Assembly (NCBI GenBank): GCA_019022495.1
Contig: JAFEKR010000010.1
Location: 1,860,001 to 1,924,000 of the forward strand
DNA: 64,000 nucleotides
Direction: 5' to 3'
Origin: Epichloe hybrida
Taxonomy: Eukaryota > Ascomycota > Sordariomycetes > Hypocreales > Clavicipitaceae
Made by a program: the position numbers and the translations under genes. The notes under the pieces were generated by a model. It had not been told where the DNA came from. It saw nothing but the letters and a program-made list of their open reading frames with translations, and did not search any database. Below are positions 1 through 14,545 of the stretch, one piece after another. Numbering within the stretch: position 1 is the first letter of the stretch; each line of letters opens with the position of its first letter.

Positions 1-2728
1 TAACACACCCCCCTTAGCTAAGATATCTATTAAAGCTAAAGATTATAGGTATAGGAAGAGATTATAATAATTTTCTAGTGTTATAATTAAGTAGGAATTT
101 CCTATAAGCTAATCTAGTAATAGAATTCCTTATATATTTACCCTAATAGAGGCTTTATAAAGCTATTAGTAAGTATCTTAGAGGTCTTTAACTAATTTAC
201 CTTAATATTACCTAGGGTATATTGCTCTTAAATCCATATTTAATTTATATTAAGATGCTTTAGACTAGTTTAAAGCCTTTTTCCTTATGTTTTATAATAT
301 AAATTATCTACTTATTATTACACTAGATAATTAATAGAGAAAGGACCTATATACTAATATTATAAAGTAGTTTACCTAGAGATATACGCTCTTTTGCTTT
401 GTAATTTAATATAAAGAGCTTTGCTTCTATGCTTAAGGTTATTATATAATACTTCCTCCTAGACTTCTAATTAATTCTAGCTTTATATATAACAAAGACA
501 TAGCCTTATATTAATTTCTAAGTATTAGGGTTATTACTAAGAGAGGCATTAGTGCTAGAGAAAAGCATGTTAAAGCTATTTGCTTCTAAGTATTAGATAT
601 ATAACTTCCTTATGTTCTAAGTGTATATTAAAGTAACCTTTATAAGCTTAATATGCTTTATTAAAGGGTTTATTATAAAGGAGGCTAGCTTTAAAGCTAT
701 AAAGGCTATATTAGGTCTTCTAATAATATAAAGATAGACTAAAGAGCTAATAACTACTCTATAGTAATTAATCTCTTTATTAGTAGCCTAATTATTATTT
801 AGAACTATTATAGCTATTATTAGAGGTAATGTAATTAAGCTCTTTAAATTATTATTAATAATATTAGGAATAAACTTCTAGGCTATCTTTTAAATATATA
901 ATTCCTATAATAACTATATCTCTTTAGTATTATAATTCCTAATAATTTTAATGCCTAGGAATCACTTTAAATTGCCTTAGGCTTTAATATCTAGACTATT
1001 TATTAACTGCTTATATAGCTCTTTAAATTCTGCTTTAAATCCGTTTAGAAATAGCACTATAATGTTATTTACGTAGAAAAACAAGATAAATCTGCCTTTT
1101 ATGAAAATATATAGGTCTTCCTTTCCTTAGATAAAGCCTAGATTTAATAGGAATTATATTAGGTATAGAAACCATTATTAAGGAGCTTCCCGCAGCCTAT
1201 ATAATACTCTAGTTATCTTCTAGAGATAACCTTATGTATTTATACCCTCTAGTGGCTTATAGAAAATAGGTTCTTTAAGTTTTATATATAGGAAGGCATT
1301 TTAAACATTATATTAATATATATTAAGATTATTAGCGTAGTAAATAGCAAGTAGTATATATAGAGATTATAAAGTAAGTATAGTAGTGTAGTTATTAAGG
1401 TTATCCTTTAGTTATTAGTTACCTTAGACTACTATTTAAGCCTTAAACTCTATAATAATACCTTTTTTATTAGTTTTATACTTAAAAACCTATCTAAGGT
1501 TAATAGTCTCCTTAAGATTAAATAATTTATCTAGTATATTCTCCTAGTAGTTTAAGGATTAAAGCTTTAAAAGCTCCTTTATAATTACTTCCTTCTAGTA
1601 GTTATAATATAATAAGGCTATTACCTAATAATAATATATAGGTTTTAGAGGTATATCTTTAATATATAAACTATATTAAGTTCCTTAAAATACTATTAGG
1701 AAAGCAAAAGAAAACTATACTTACCTAGCTTTCCTTATTTCCTTTCTCTAATATTTCCTAGTAATAATATTATTTATATTAATACTATTATTATAGGGAC
1801 TATAATTCTCTATAGCCTTACTACCTTTTATAGTAAATTCGCTAGTCTCTATAGTAATTACTATATATTTAGCTATTACCTTACTTATAAATTTATTAAT
1901 CTTATAAAATAGCGTATTATTACCTTATACCTAAAGCTCTAAGTTCTTTATAGTAACTAGCGCCTTCTAAGAGAAGTTAGGAGGGGTTAAAAGTGCACTA
2001 GAAAGGTCCTCTTTATCCCCTATTATATAAGAAGGTGTTTTTGCTTTAAATTACTTATTTTCCTAGCCTATAGCTAATAGTAAAGAGGTAAGATTATTCT
2101 CTTTAAGCTCTATTCTAATAAGATCTTAACTAATCTCCTTATTAAGGTCTTTAGCTTTAAGCTCTTTAAGTAACTTAACTATTAATATCTTCTTCTATTA
2201 AGCTAATTCTAGCTTTTCTTCTAGCTTAAAGAAGGAGTTCTTATTAAACTAAACACATGCTAATATAATAACCTTATAATTATAAAGTAAAGGCACCTAT
2301 ATAATATATTATAACTTACCTCTATACCTAATAAGGTATCTAATATAAGCTTTTTACTCTAGCTATAGTATTGCGTTATGTAATTTAACGTGCTCTAGAG
2401 CCTTTGTTATTATTAGAAATACCTTATATCTATAAGCTTATAGGTATGCAATTAAGGGCTTTTAAACCTCTAATATCTATAAATAGGCTAGGACTGTTTT
2501 CTATGCCTAATTTCACTAGAGGTTATAGGGTATAACCTAATTCCTATAATACTTAAAGGGTATTTTATTTAGTAAATAAACTACTATATTAAAGACCTTA
2601 TTATTAAGTTCTAAAGGAAGGTAAGCCTTAAGGCTTAACATACAAGCCTTTTACTTAACCACCCCCCTAGATCTCTTTACCTTTCTATTCTAACTAGGTG
2701 TTAAGGGAGCTAAATTATAGACTATAAT

Positions 2729-4801
2729 CAGAGTATTGTTTGTAGTGTAGTTAGTGTAGTTTTTAGGAAAAATTTGTATTTGTAATGTAGTTTTTTTTTT
2801 CTTATAGTGTAGTGTATTGTAGTTTTTTTTTTGTAGTTAGTGTAGTGTAGTTTTTTTTTACTTATATTGTAGTGTAATTAGTGTAGTTACTAACTACACT
2901 AACTACAAAAACTACAATGTAGTGTTAGTAAAAAAAAAAGTGGGCCTTTTTATTATATAATGTTATTATAAGGATTAAAAGAAAGCTAGTTATATAGAAG
3001 CTTTTATTATTACCTATTTTACTTAATTAGTTATAGAATTTATAATATTTACTTTTTTTTAAGAATTTTACTATAACTAGGGTTATTTATAATATTATAC
3101 CTTTTTAATAATACTATTATACTTATTACTTTATTTTACTAATATAACTTTAAGAAAAACCTTCTAATTATTTTATTTACTATTATTATTAATTATTTTA
3201 TATTTTTATTATTAATTTAATTAAAAAATACCCTAAACTAATATAATTAAATTAAATTAGAAATCTAAATAAATATATAAAAGTTAATAGAATATATACT
3301 TAGTACTTTAATATTATTATTAATATAATAAGAACTTAAAAAAAGCTTAAACTATTTATTTACTATTTAAACTAATTAAATATTACTTTAAGCTTTATAA
3401 TTCTAAAGCTTTAAGAAGTTATATATAGTAACTTTATATATCTTATTATAATAATACATAAAGAAAGAATATAATAGACTAATATTTATAATTTATTAAT
3501 AGATAACTAATAGTATTATTTTAATTACCCTATATAGCTTAAATAAGCTATAAAAAATAAGTTTAACTTGTTTTTAAAAATAATACTAGGACTTAGTTTT
3601 ATATAATATATTATACTTATTATAAAAGCTTTAATAACTTTTATAACCTTAATTACTATTATTACTATAATTACTATTATTTTATATTTATTATTATTTT
3701 AAAAAAACATAAAAGAGAAAACATTTTTATAATATTAATATTTTTAAAAACCTTAAAATACTAAGTTATTAAAAACTATAGCTTTTACTATAGTAATTTA
3801 CTTATAATTACTAGTATTTATATTTAAGTTATTTATTTTCTATTTATTTATTATTAAACTTTAACACTAATAATATTATAAGTAATCTTAGTAATCTTAG
3901 TAATCTTAGTAATCTTAGTAATCTTAGTAATCTTAGTAATCTTAGTAATCTTAGTAATCTTAGTAATCTTAGTAATCTTAGTAATCTTAGTAATCTTAGT
4001 AATCTAGTAATACTAGTAATATAATACTAGTAATATTAGTAATATTAGTATTATAAGCTATTATAAGCTATTATAAGCTATAATAAGATATAATAAGCTA
4101 CTTATATTAAGTTTACTAGTAGTTTTTTTATAGTTTTTTTAAAATAAGTAATAATAATAATTTATAGAAATATAAAATAATTTATAGAAATAGTAAATAA
4201 TATAATAAGAAGGTTTTTCTTTAAGTTATATTAGGGAAATAAAGTATTAAGTTAAATAGTATTATTAAAAAAGTATAATATTATATATAACCTTACTTAG
4301 TTATAATAAAATTATAAAAATAATATAATATTATAAATTCTATAACTAATTTAATAAAATAGGTAATAATAAAAGCTTTTATATAACTAGCTTTCTTTTA
4401 ACCTTATAAATACTAATAACTAATAAAAAGTCTAATACTATATTTGTAGTGTTTGTAGTTAGTGTAGTTTAGGAAAAAAAATTTATAGTGTAATATATTA
4501 TAGTTTTTTTTTTATAGTTAGTATAGTGTAGTTTTTTTTTCCTTATAGTTAGTGTAGTTTATAGTGTAGTGTAGTTTATAGTGTAGTGTAGTTTATAGTG
4601 TAGTGTAGTTTATAGTGTAGTGTAGTTTATAGTGTAGTGTAGTTTATAGTGTAGTTACTACAATACACTACAAATACTACACTACACTACAAATACTACA
4701 CTACAAATACTACACTACACTACAAATACTACACTACACTACAAATACTACACTACACTACAAATACTACACTACACTACACGTTTTAGTGCAATACTCT
4801 G
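2729..4801. mobile_element. Large fold-back, hAT-like DNA transposon, copy A (RIP-degraded)
   Basis: The ends are CAGAGTATTG and CAATACTCTG, perfect 10-bp inverted repeats. They are flanked by an 8-bp duplication, ACTATAAT at 2721-2728 and ACTGTAAT at 4802-4809, with one RIP-type difference. The other family A copy shows the empty site (one ACTATAAT near 52.7 kb). Behind the tips lie subterminal arrays of GTAGTGTAGT-like units, facing in opposite directions at the two ends. Longer inverted arms follow: about 2945-3235 matches the reverse complement of about 4105-4430. An 8-bp duplication and CAGAG tips fit the hAT superfamily. No transposase is readable, so the class is inferred. Confidence 0.78.
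3881..4004. repeat. 9-bp tandem repeat (AGTAATCTT)n in the fold-back element
   Basis: About 13-14 head-to-tail copies lie in the centre of the fold-back element. The homologous array in copy B (about 48866-48927) has only 6-7 copies. The next array, TTATAAGCTA, has 3 copies here (4051-4080) against 17 in copy B. Confidence 0.9.
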
Positions 4802-6234
4802 ACTGTAATACTAGTAAAGGCTATCTTATCTCTTATATTCTCTATAAATAAAGCCTTTTTAATATTACTATATAAAAAGCGTAGTTAAACCCTAAATTAT
4901 ATATATAGGAATGCTATTATTATATAGAAGCTATTATAAATTTTATCTTTAGTCTTAAATAAATAAAAGAAATATATTAAGGCTATAAGGTATATAAAAA
5001 CACACTAATACCTATTACTATTCTAATAAGGAGAGTTATAATAGTCTAGATTAACTAAAAGACTATATCTAAGTCCCTAAGGAAGCCCTTCTAGTGTAAC
5101 CTATAATCTCTAGTGCTTAGCTTTACCTATAGCATAGATCTTACACTCTATAAGCTTAGGTCCTATTAATTTAACACTAAGGGTAGTGTTTATAATCTTT
5201 ATAAAGGCCTTCTTACCTAGATAACTATATTATTAATACTAAAGCTTTATATCTCCTTTTATAGGTAGTCTTAGTGCTTTACTAGTTATAGCATAGGCCT
5301 CTTTTAGGTTATCTAAGAGTATAGATAATATATAAAGCTTATTAATATTATAAAGCTTAGTAATAGGATACTTTCCTTAGAATAGGAAGCTTTTCTTTTG
5401 GTTCTAATAGATTCTTACCTTTATTAGAATTATTACTAATACTAGGTTCACGTAGAATTCTAGAATTAGCAGAGTACTTTACACTATAATCCTTCTTAGC
5501 CTTTATAATACTAGATCTATAATAGATATATAGACTAGTCCTTATCCTAAGGATATATAGATTATGCCTCTAGCTTTAACCTCTATTATAATAGTTCTAT
5601 TAAACTTAGACTATTTAAACTAATAAATATTATTAAAAATATAAATATTAGCTTTAGAATTATAGAGAACTATATTCTAATTTCCTTTAGAGTTATCTAT
5701 AGTATTTAAAGTTAAATATATAACTTCCCTTAAATGTTAAGAGCTCTATAAGTATATAAATAATAATATATTCGTAGTCTTCTCTCCTAGAGTTATTATA
5801 AGTAAGTTATTTATTAGGTTTTATAAGGGGATAATAATATTACTACTTTTCTCCCTTTTCTCTAGTTTCTAACTTATAGCTTTTAATTTCTCTTATAGGT
5901 TTTCCTTAAGGTATCTCTTAATATTATCTTTAGAGTTCTTCCTAACTTCCTAGTCCTTAGGAGTAGCCTCTAGCTTATAGAGAGCTTTAAATAAATTATA
6001 GGATTCCTACTACTTTAATATATTATAAACATTAGAACTAGAGTATCTAGGGCACTTCCTTTGCTCTAATTTATTCTAACTATTTAATCTATTAGTAGTA
6101 ATAGCGTTATTAGCTAATTTTATTATTATTAAGCTTTAAGGAGCTTTATAGTCTCTTTTAAACTTACTAACTACCTTAAGGAAGCTATTATTCTCTCCTT
6201 TATTAAGCAGGTTATTTTATTTTTTCTAGAATAC

Positions 6235-6451
6235 TGTTATAGACTAGCCCCTAGGTGACTGCGATAGGGCGTTAGTATAGTATTAAGAGACTTAAGGAGA
6301 AAGGAGGAAGGGTAAGAGGCTATCCCTAGTGCTACCCCTTATACCCCTTAGGCTACTTATATAAGTCTCCTTTCCTTACCTTAATTACTTTTGCCACTCC
6401 CCTTTCTAATTACTATATAGATAATGCTTAGGCAAAGCCTAAGCCCTTATA
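6235..6451 (-). repeat. LTR of nested gypsy element (3' LTR in coding sense)
   Basis: It begins TGTTATAGACTAGCCCC and ends AAGCCCTTATA, the RIP-changed form of CCCTTACA. It pairs with 13105-13321 over its full 217 bp, with differences nearly all transitions. Confidence 0.9.
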
Positions 6452-9400
6452 TATACCCTTACTTAGGCATGTCTAATAAGTCCCCTTTTTATAATAGTCC
6501 TATAAATTATCCTATAGGTAATTAATCCTATTCCTTACTTATTATTATTAGGTGCGTAATATATTTGCTTTACTAGCTATTATATAGTAATAGTAATTAC
6601 CTTACTTCTATGCCTTAGTTTTGCAGTGTGTATAATATGTTTACTTTGCTAACCTATTATTTATTATAGTCTCTAGCCTTACCCCCACTAGTTTATTAAT
6701 TACTTAATATAGGTTTAAAACTATATATAAATATCTTACTTAGTTTCTTTTTATATCTTACTTTCTCTTATATAACACTATTCTTTTACTATTATAATTC
6801 TATTATGCCTTCCCCTTTATCCTATTAAAACCTTTTTCTTAAATAATTATTCTCCTATTAGAATATACCTTATAATTTATCTAACCTTTCTTTGCCCCTA
6901 GCTAGTCTTACTATGCCTTTAGCCTATTTTATTAGTAAGTTTCTTATAAAGAGTGACTTAGATAATAATTAATATACTACTCCCTAATTAGTCTAGCGCC
7001 CTTATAGGCTATATATAAAATAGGCCCTTATTACTAGTATTCTAGAATATTATTTACCTAAATCTAAAGAATTATACCCTTTATATTAGAAGTAATACCT
7101 TTTCTATATATAGTATACTAGGCTTTTATTTACTAACCCTTATCTCTATTATACACTAAAGGATATTAAGGTAAAGATTACTATAGGTATATATATTATT
7201 AAACCTAAAGTCCCTAAAACTTTAGGTATAAAAAAGAAAATACCTATACTATCCTAAAGGTTTTACTACCTTATTAGTTAGTAAAACTCCCTCCTTACCT
7301 AAGCTTAGTTTAATCTAGCTCCTATATAGTTAGCCCTTAGGGTATCCCCTATTACTAATACTACTATAATAAATATAACTAGTCTTAAAGTTACCCCTTT
7401 TATTAGCACTAGCCCTTTAGCTAGCTATAGTATAGCTTATTTTATATAGTAAGCTATAAGCGTTTTATTCTAATAGAACTAATAAGTTATTAGCAAACTA
7501 ACTATAATATATAAAGAGATATATAAGTAGTCTTTTACACTTCTCTAAGCTTTAATGCCTTATTACTAGGATAAAATCTAGTAATATATTTAAATTACTA
7601 GGTTAAGTAATAAATCTCCTTCTTATTACTACTAGTAACTATTACGCCTCCTTTCTATAATAGGTTTAACTTATAATTATATTCCTAGAGCCTTAGGAGC
7701 TAGCTATCCCCTAGCTAGAAATAATACTTCTTCTCTCTTTAGTTATTTTTCTCTTACTTATTACTTACTTACTAAGTCTCCTATTATACCCTCTCCTATA
7801 TATACTCCTTATACTAACCTTATTTACACTATCTAAGTCCTAGGTTATACCTAAGGTAAATAAGGTAAATAACTTATTATACTATAACTATTACTTAGTA
7901 ATAATAATGCTATAGCTATAGTGGCTATAGTATAACTCTAGATAAAGGTAGCGTGCCCTTATTTATTTTCTTCTAGTAATTTAGGTAATAACTTAATAGA
8001 TAATTATCCTTATTAAGTAGTAGTAGTAAAATATAGTAATTTAGTGCCTTAGGTGCTTATTAAAGTCTTTATAAGTATATAAGTCTTTTAAAATTAATTT
8101 AGTCTATTATTATATTATATATCTCCTTATTTTACCTTAAACTTATTAAGGGCCTATATTTATACTATATTCTTTAATAGTTCTTATATAAGCTATATAT
8201 AACTTACTTACTTAATAAGTATATTATATCTTTTGCCTTAGCCTAGGGTATTCTAAGCCACTAGGATTTGCTTAACCTAATATTCCTTAATAAGTTTATT
8301 ATTACCTTTTATAAGGACTTATTCTAGTCCTAGATAGGAGTCCTAGAGCTTTTAACTAGGGAGAGGGTTCTTTATAGCGTGTTTAATAAGGTTTACGTAA
8401 AATACTAGGTAAATACCTCTTAGGATATTAAGCTATACTATAAGTAATATTAGGACTTCTATAACTATATACTTTACTACTACCTAATTAAGTTTCTATA
8501 AGGGGTAGTTAGTTTTAATATTTTTAAGTAAAAGCTATACCTTATCTTTAACTTAAAACTATTTTACTAGCTAATATAAAGTAAATATAGTGTCTTACTA
8601 CCTTTATTATATATAGGCTATTATAGCTTACACTAGATAAGTACCCTCCTAGAGGTACTTAAGAAACCACATTACTTACCCCTTTAGTATTATTATAGAA
8701 GTAAATATATCTAGCAGTGCCTAGACTAGCTCTAGGTTATAGCTATATAGTAGCTTATTTAGGCTAACTCCTATTATAGAAAATAGCCTATTATTAATCA
8801 TAAGCTAGTAAGTAGCTAGATATTCTAGCTAGTTAAACTATAAGAAAAAGACTATAATATATAGTATTACTTATACCTCTTAGTTTACTTACTTTATACT
8901 ACTATTAGTCTATAAGTAGTGTAATATAGAAAGTAACTAATTAATCCTAACTAAGGAGTATAATATTATCTAAAACTTTCCTAACTAATCTAAACTATAA
9001 TTTATAATAATTAATTAAGGAAACCCCCTAAACCACTACTAAACCATTTTAAACCTCTTTACACATTCCTTAGCTTTTATAGAAGTTATAGCCTTAAGCT
9101 AAATAAATTTAAAGAGTTAATCTATAATAACCATTAGGTATTATAGCTTTTCTAGGGATAGTGCTAGTAAGTTTATTATAAAGTTAATAGAGATTTATAA
9201 CTAAAACTAGTTAGGGATAGGTAAAGGCTTTAGTAAGCCCTAGTGCTATTAATAGCTCTTATAATTACTATAGTAATAATAGTTATAAATAAACCTAGTA
9301 ATATCTTATAATATCCTATCCTAGTAAAACTACTATTATAAGATTTAGAACGTAGTATTATAGCCTAGGTACCTTACTACTAGCAAATTATAGCATTATT

Positions 9401-12400
9401 ATATTAGGGTTATTATAAGAGGCTCTTACGCTAGGACCTAGGTATAGCCCCTAAACTAGAGTGCCTTATAAGCGCTTATAGAATAATTTATTACTTACTC
9501 TCTTATAAGTGCCTTAATAGGAAACCTCTAGGCCCTTTCCTAGATAGCCCTTAATTAAATACTATATATAGGGTCTAAGATAATAGCCTAGTCCTATAAG
9601 GTCTAAAGGTATTTAGTAGTAAAGAGAACCTTACTAACTAGTAGTAATGCTATATTACTATTATCCTACTATTTATCTAGTATTAGTAAAAGCTATATAA
9701 TAGTAATAGGTTATAGGATATATTTTATTCTAGAGGTTACCTCTTCCTAGTCTTATTCCCTTTAAGAAAGAGTATTAGGCTACTATACCTATATACTAGG
9801 TTTATACTAGAGGTGGAAATTAAATAGCATAAGTGTGTTTACCTATTAAGCCTGCCGCTTTAATATTAACTAGGGAGTTATAAAGTACTCTAGGTTCTTA
9901 TAGTCTATATAGATTATAAACAGACTAGAAATGCCTTATAGCTTAGCTAATCACGCCTTAAGGCATAAGATAATAGCTAATAATTCCTTATTATAAATTA
10001 TATAGTTCTTTTATAAGGTTATAAGGCTAGTGAAGTAATAGGTAACTAGGTATATAATGCTATCCTAGCCTTACTAGGAAAGGCATTCTCTAATAGCTAT
10101 TCCTAAATAATTAGCTTTTACTACTATAAGGAGATCTAGGTCCTATTATGCTAGTACTAGGTATATAATAAAGGTGTCTTTTAGCCTATTAAAGGCATTA
10201 TTCTCTTTAGGTCCTTATTAAAAAGGGACATTTCTCTTAGTTAATTATATTAGCAGTGCTACTAGTTCTAAAAAGTTACTAATAAAGTTATAGTAAAAGT
10301 TAGTAAACCCTAGGAAGCTATAGACCCCCTAAAGTTTTATTAGGGCTACTTACTCCCTAATAGCTATAACCTTTACTAGGTCTAGATAAATAAAATAACC
10401 TACTATAATAATATATCCTAGGTATTAAACCTCCTTTACTATAAATATAGACTTATTAAGGTCTAAGTATAAACCTATATCCCTTAGGTAACTTAATATT
10501 AACTAGACCTTAGCTATATAGTCTTTCCTTAATCCCCCTAAGTAAACTAAGATATTATCTAAGTACGCTATAATAAAGTCCCCTAACATATCCCCTAAGG
10601 ACTTATTAATATAATGTTAGAATGTCACTAGTGTGCTAGCTAGTCTAAAGGGGCAAACTAGCCACTTAAATAGCCTAAACTTAGTTTAGAACGCTATTAG
10701 GTACTCCTAGCCCTTAGTAATCCATAGCTTATAAAACGCTATATAAATATTTACCTTTATAAACTAGTGTGCCTAGGATAAGGAATAGAGTGTTTCCTTA
10801 ATTAATAGGAAAGGATAGTAATCCTATACTATTATCTTATTAAGAGCGTGGTAATTTATATAAAAACGCTAACCCTTATTAGCCTTTTTAATAAGGAGAA
10901 CTAAAGCTATAGCTAATAATAAGCTAGCACAAATCTAACCTTTATTTATTAAGTCTATAATCTAGCGCTTAACCTCTAGAAGCTAGTCCCTTAGTATATT
11001 ATATAGTAGTCCCTAAGGGAGCGTTAGTTTAGACTTATCCTAATTCTTATATAAGCATATATAGTAATTAAGGGACCTCTAATAAGGAGGTAAGCTATTA
11101 GCTCTAGCCTTATTAAAAAGGTCCGCGAAGTTAGCTAACTCCTTAGGTAATATTAACATATCTAGGCTATTAGGTTTTGTCTTAGGCGCTGTAATTTATA
11201 GTACTATTATTATCTCCCTAAGGCTTATAGTAATAAATATTATAGAAGTGTCTCTCCTATAGTATACCTAGCGTGCTTTTATAGTATATAAAAACCTAAT
11301 AATCCCTTATAATAGAGTCTTTACCCTATGCGTAAAGGCTTTAGAGATATATAAGCTCTTTACTACTCTAATAACTAATTACTATTTTACTATATAAATA
11401 ACTATATTATAATATTCTAGCTATAGTATCCTAAGTATAATATCTTATATAAGGCCTAGGATAATATATAAATACACTAGTAACTCCTAGCTATTAATGT
11501 CTATTCTAGTGCGTACTATATAAGTAATTAAGGAGGTATTTTCCTATACTCTCTTTCCCCTCCTTTCTATTTTTACTATAGTCTAGACATGCCTTCTCTT
11601 TAGTAACTATATAAGCTCTAGGCTAAACTATTTTACTACTAACTTACTTATAGCACTATAATAATTATAACTATAATTAATCTAGATATTAATATAATAA
11701 TATATATTAAAGAGTATAGGAATTAAGAATAGTAGTTAGTCTATATATTATACTATATCTTACTCTAACTCTATATAGCTTAAATAGTTATCCTATATTA
11801 TAGTATATAGTTAGCTTCCTTACCCTTATATAAGACTTTACTTAAGGGCTACTTATTTTCTATAAGGGGAATATTTACCTCCTTATTTATGCTTTCCTTA
11901 TTTACTTTATATAAGTTAATATTAACCTATAGGTAGTAAGGTAAGAGGAAGGTACACTCCTAAATGTAGTAATACTTAGATTTATATTATAGGTAGTATC
12001 TCTCCTAATAGCATTTAGCTAACTTTACTTCTAATACCTATTTAGCTTATTATATATTTATAGTAAGCTTTAAACCCTTCTCTTTCTTAACTAGCCTATT
12101 TTATTTTCCTAATTAAGTCCTTATTACACGCACCCTAGTTATTAGTGTATTACCCTTATAATTAGTCTAAGGTATAAGTTTAGTTTACTATAGTTTATAT
12201 TAGGACTAGTACTTATTCTCTATAGTAAGGGCCTTAATATTAACTATAATCTTATAATACTACATAATAGCTATATACTATATGCTCTAGCTAATACCCT
12301 AGCCTATGCTAATTTCTCTTAAATACTTATTAAGCGCTTATTAAAGCTTTACTAGCTTTATATTATCCCCCTAATAATCCTCTCTTACTAATAAGAGCTT

Positions 12401-13104
12401 CTTTATAAAGTAAATAAAGAATATAGAAAATAGCTCCCCTAGGCCTTATTTTATCTAGTTAAGTTCTATAAGGGCTATCTCTTACCTATATAAATTAGAG
12501 AATATAGACCTAAGGTATTCTAGGAATTTAGCTAGGTTAAAATTATAAATACTACCTTATTTAAAGAAAGTAACTACCTAGGACTAGACTTTAAAGAATA
12601 AGTTTTAGTAAATAAATATTTACCTATTCTTATTAGTTTTAATAAAGTCCTTATTTACCTATAACTTATATTCTATTAGGAACCTTTATATAGTAAATAA
12701 GGCCTTATTACTATTATATAGGTTACCTATAGGGATAGGTTTTTATTTTACCCTAGGTATAGCTAAGACTAGGTTAGAGATAAGAGATAAAGTAAGGTTT
12801 ACTATTAGGGTATTAGGCTAAGCTATAATAGGTAGTTAGGTTAAGGGTCCTATAGTGTTTATAGCTACTTATTATTAGAGGTATATAAGTTTTACTATTT
12901 ACTTATTAAGTATAAGTTAAAGCGTCTTAAATTAAGCTTATTAAGCTACTAGTAGTGCTATAGCATTAGATAGGGAAGTTATTATCCCCTAGCTAGGTTA
13001 GTCTTATAGTTAGAGCGTGTTTACTATATCTATTAATATATCTATTAGTGTTTTTATTATATCTTTTAGTAGTTATTAAAAAGGACTAAAGGAAGTCTCT
13101 TAAT

Positions 13105-13321
13105 TATTATAGACTAGCCCCTAGGTAACTATAATAAGGCATTAGTATAGTATTAAGAGACTTAAGGAAAAAGGAGAAAGGGTAAGAGGCTATCCCTAGT
13201 AATGCCCCTTATACCCCTTAGGCTACTTATATAAGCCTCCTTTCCTTACCCTAATTGCTTCTGCCACTCCCCTCTCTAACTGCTATACGGACAATGCTTA
13301 GGCAAAGCCCAAGCCCTTACA
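13105..13321 (-). repeat. LTR of nested gypsy element (5' LTR in coding sense)
   Basis: It aligns with the left LTR without length change and ends AAGCCCTTACA. The right half retains CpG and CpA sites, for example GCTATACGGACAATGC, that are mutated in the left LTR. RIP was therefore weaker here. Confidence 0.9.
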
Positions 13322-14151
13322 AATACCTTAAATTTACTTTAAAGAGAGATAATAAACTTATATAGTATTATCTCCTTAGTCTATTAAGTCTTAAGATCTA
13401 GATAATTTCTCTATAGTACCTTTATTATTATAGCTTACTTATACTAATTATAAGTACCTTTAGCTTATAAGTAATTATTAAGGTAATTCTCTATAAGGAT
13501 AAGTATTTTCTTAGTGTTTAGCTTATATTAATTATAAAGAAGCTTAAGTATCCTATAAGTATAATATTAAACTAACTCCTTTTCCTTTACTTTAGTATTA
13601 AAGTTAAGAGAGTCTTATATATTCTTTAAAAGAGTCTTATAAATATATCCCCTAATCTTTAGTATTTACTTTTATAGGTTTATATACTTTATAAGGTTAA
13701 ATTAAAGCTCTTTATATTTAAAGTTAAATTAGTCCTTTATATCTTTATAAGTAATCTTCTAATCTTTAAGAGTATTAGGGTTATTTAGCATAATCTCTAG
13801 TCTTAGACCCCTCTAGGGGTATATAGGTATTATAAGTTCTTTAAGTAATTTAACCTTATTAGGGTTAATATACTTCTAAATACTATATAATTCTATATAG
13901 TTCTTAACTTAGGTAAACCACTTAATCTAATCCTTCTCTAATAATAACACTATATTTAGAGTTTTTTTAGATATTATAAAGGGGAATATATTAGTTAACT
14001 AGAGTATAAGATAAGGGTTTTAACTAATTAATATAATAAAGGGGTGATTATCTTATAATATAGGTAAGCATTAATTAATAATATTTAATAAAGCTTATAT
14101 CTTTAATAATAATTAATAAAAATAGTAATTAAAGTCTCCTAGGCTTATAAC

Positions 14152-14381
14152 TATTAGGTAAGGGTATAAATAGATAATAAAAAGCGTTTAATTTAGTTAA
14201 TTAAAGGTATAAATAGCACTTAACTTTTATACCTAAAAGGTATATAGTGCGCTATAGTAATAACTAGTCTACAGAGGTACTTCTAATATATTATATTTAC
14301 TAATGTCTAACCTCGCGTTTTATCCCTATTAATGCGCGCTGCCCTCATACAACCTATGCTTCAAGGGAGCTCTCCCTGACA
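14152..14381 (-). repeat. LTR of copia family A, copy 1 (5' LTR in coding sense)
   Basis: This 230-bp segment matches both LTRs of the second copy (46814-47044 and 54979-55209). It starts TATTAGG, a RIP-altered TGTCAGG, and ends CCCTGACA. It keeps more CpG and CpA near its outer end than the body does. Confidence 0.88.
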
Positions 14382-14545
14382 ATTATATTAATTAAAATTA
14401 AAGGTAAGTATAAAAGGTAAGGTTAATAATATAGGATAGTCTAAACACTTAGTATAGACTTACTATATAAATTACTATGGGTAGCTAGTATTAGGTGTTA
14501 TAGCTACCTACTAGCCATAATAGGGTTACTATTTAACAAAACAGG
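14382..14545. other. AT-rich flank between transposon and gene island
   Basis: This short AT-rich stretch of RIP-like composition lies outside the family A LTR. If the duplication is 5 bp, ATTAT at 14382-14386 would be its right half, but the left flank is outside the window. No coding potential is seen. Normal base composition begins within a few tens of bases of 14545. Confidence 0.6.

Larger units (their letters stand above)
6235..13321 (-). mobile_element. Ty3/gypsy retrotransposon nested in copia family A copy 1 (RIP-degraded)
   Basis: Two 217-bp LTRs (6235-6451 and 13105-13321) bound a 7087-bp element. It is flanked by the 5-bp duplication AATAC at 6230-6234 and 13322-13326. The unoccupied site is visible in the second family A copy near 54.14 kb (CTAGAATACCTTAAATTTAC). 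On the minus strand near 10545-10580 the translation gives FIIAYLDNILVY, a gypsy reverse transcriptase core with the second Asp changed to Asn by RIP. A purine-rich tract next to the left LTR on the minus strand (AAGTAAGGG) suits a polypurine tract, so the 5' LTR is the right one. Stops occur throughout. Confidence 0.87.
1..14381 (-). mobile_element. Ty1/copia retrotransposon, family A copy 1, RIP-degraded, with nested insertions
   Basis: The block aligns nearly base for base with the element at 46814-55209. Bases 1-5 are the last bases of its left LTR and the right LTR is 14152-14381. Coding direction is minus: around 1055-1100 the complement reads like a copia reverse transcriptase core, with the YVDD box altered to YVNN by G-to-A change, followed by IIVL. 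All frames are riddled with stops, so it is a dead copy. Removing the nested elements at 2729-4801 and 6235-13321 with their target duplications, and adding the missing left LTR, gives about 5.43 kb, which matches the other copy (about 5.45 kb). CpA and TpG are nearly absent, as expected after RIP. Confidence 0.88.

Noticed and set aside
3881..4004. Regular repeat array that might suggest a CRISPR
   Set aside because: The units are head-to-tail with no spacers, and the host is a eukaryote; this is a simple tandem repeat inside a transposon.
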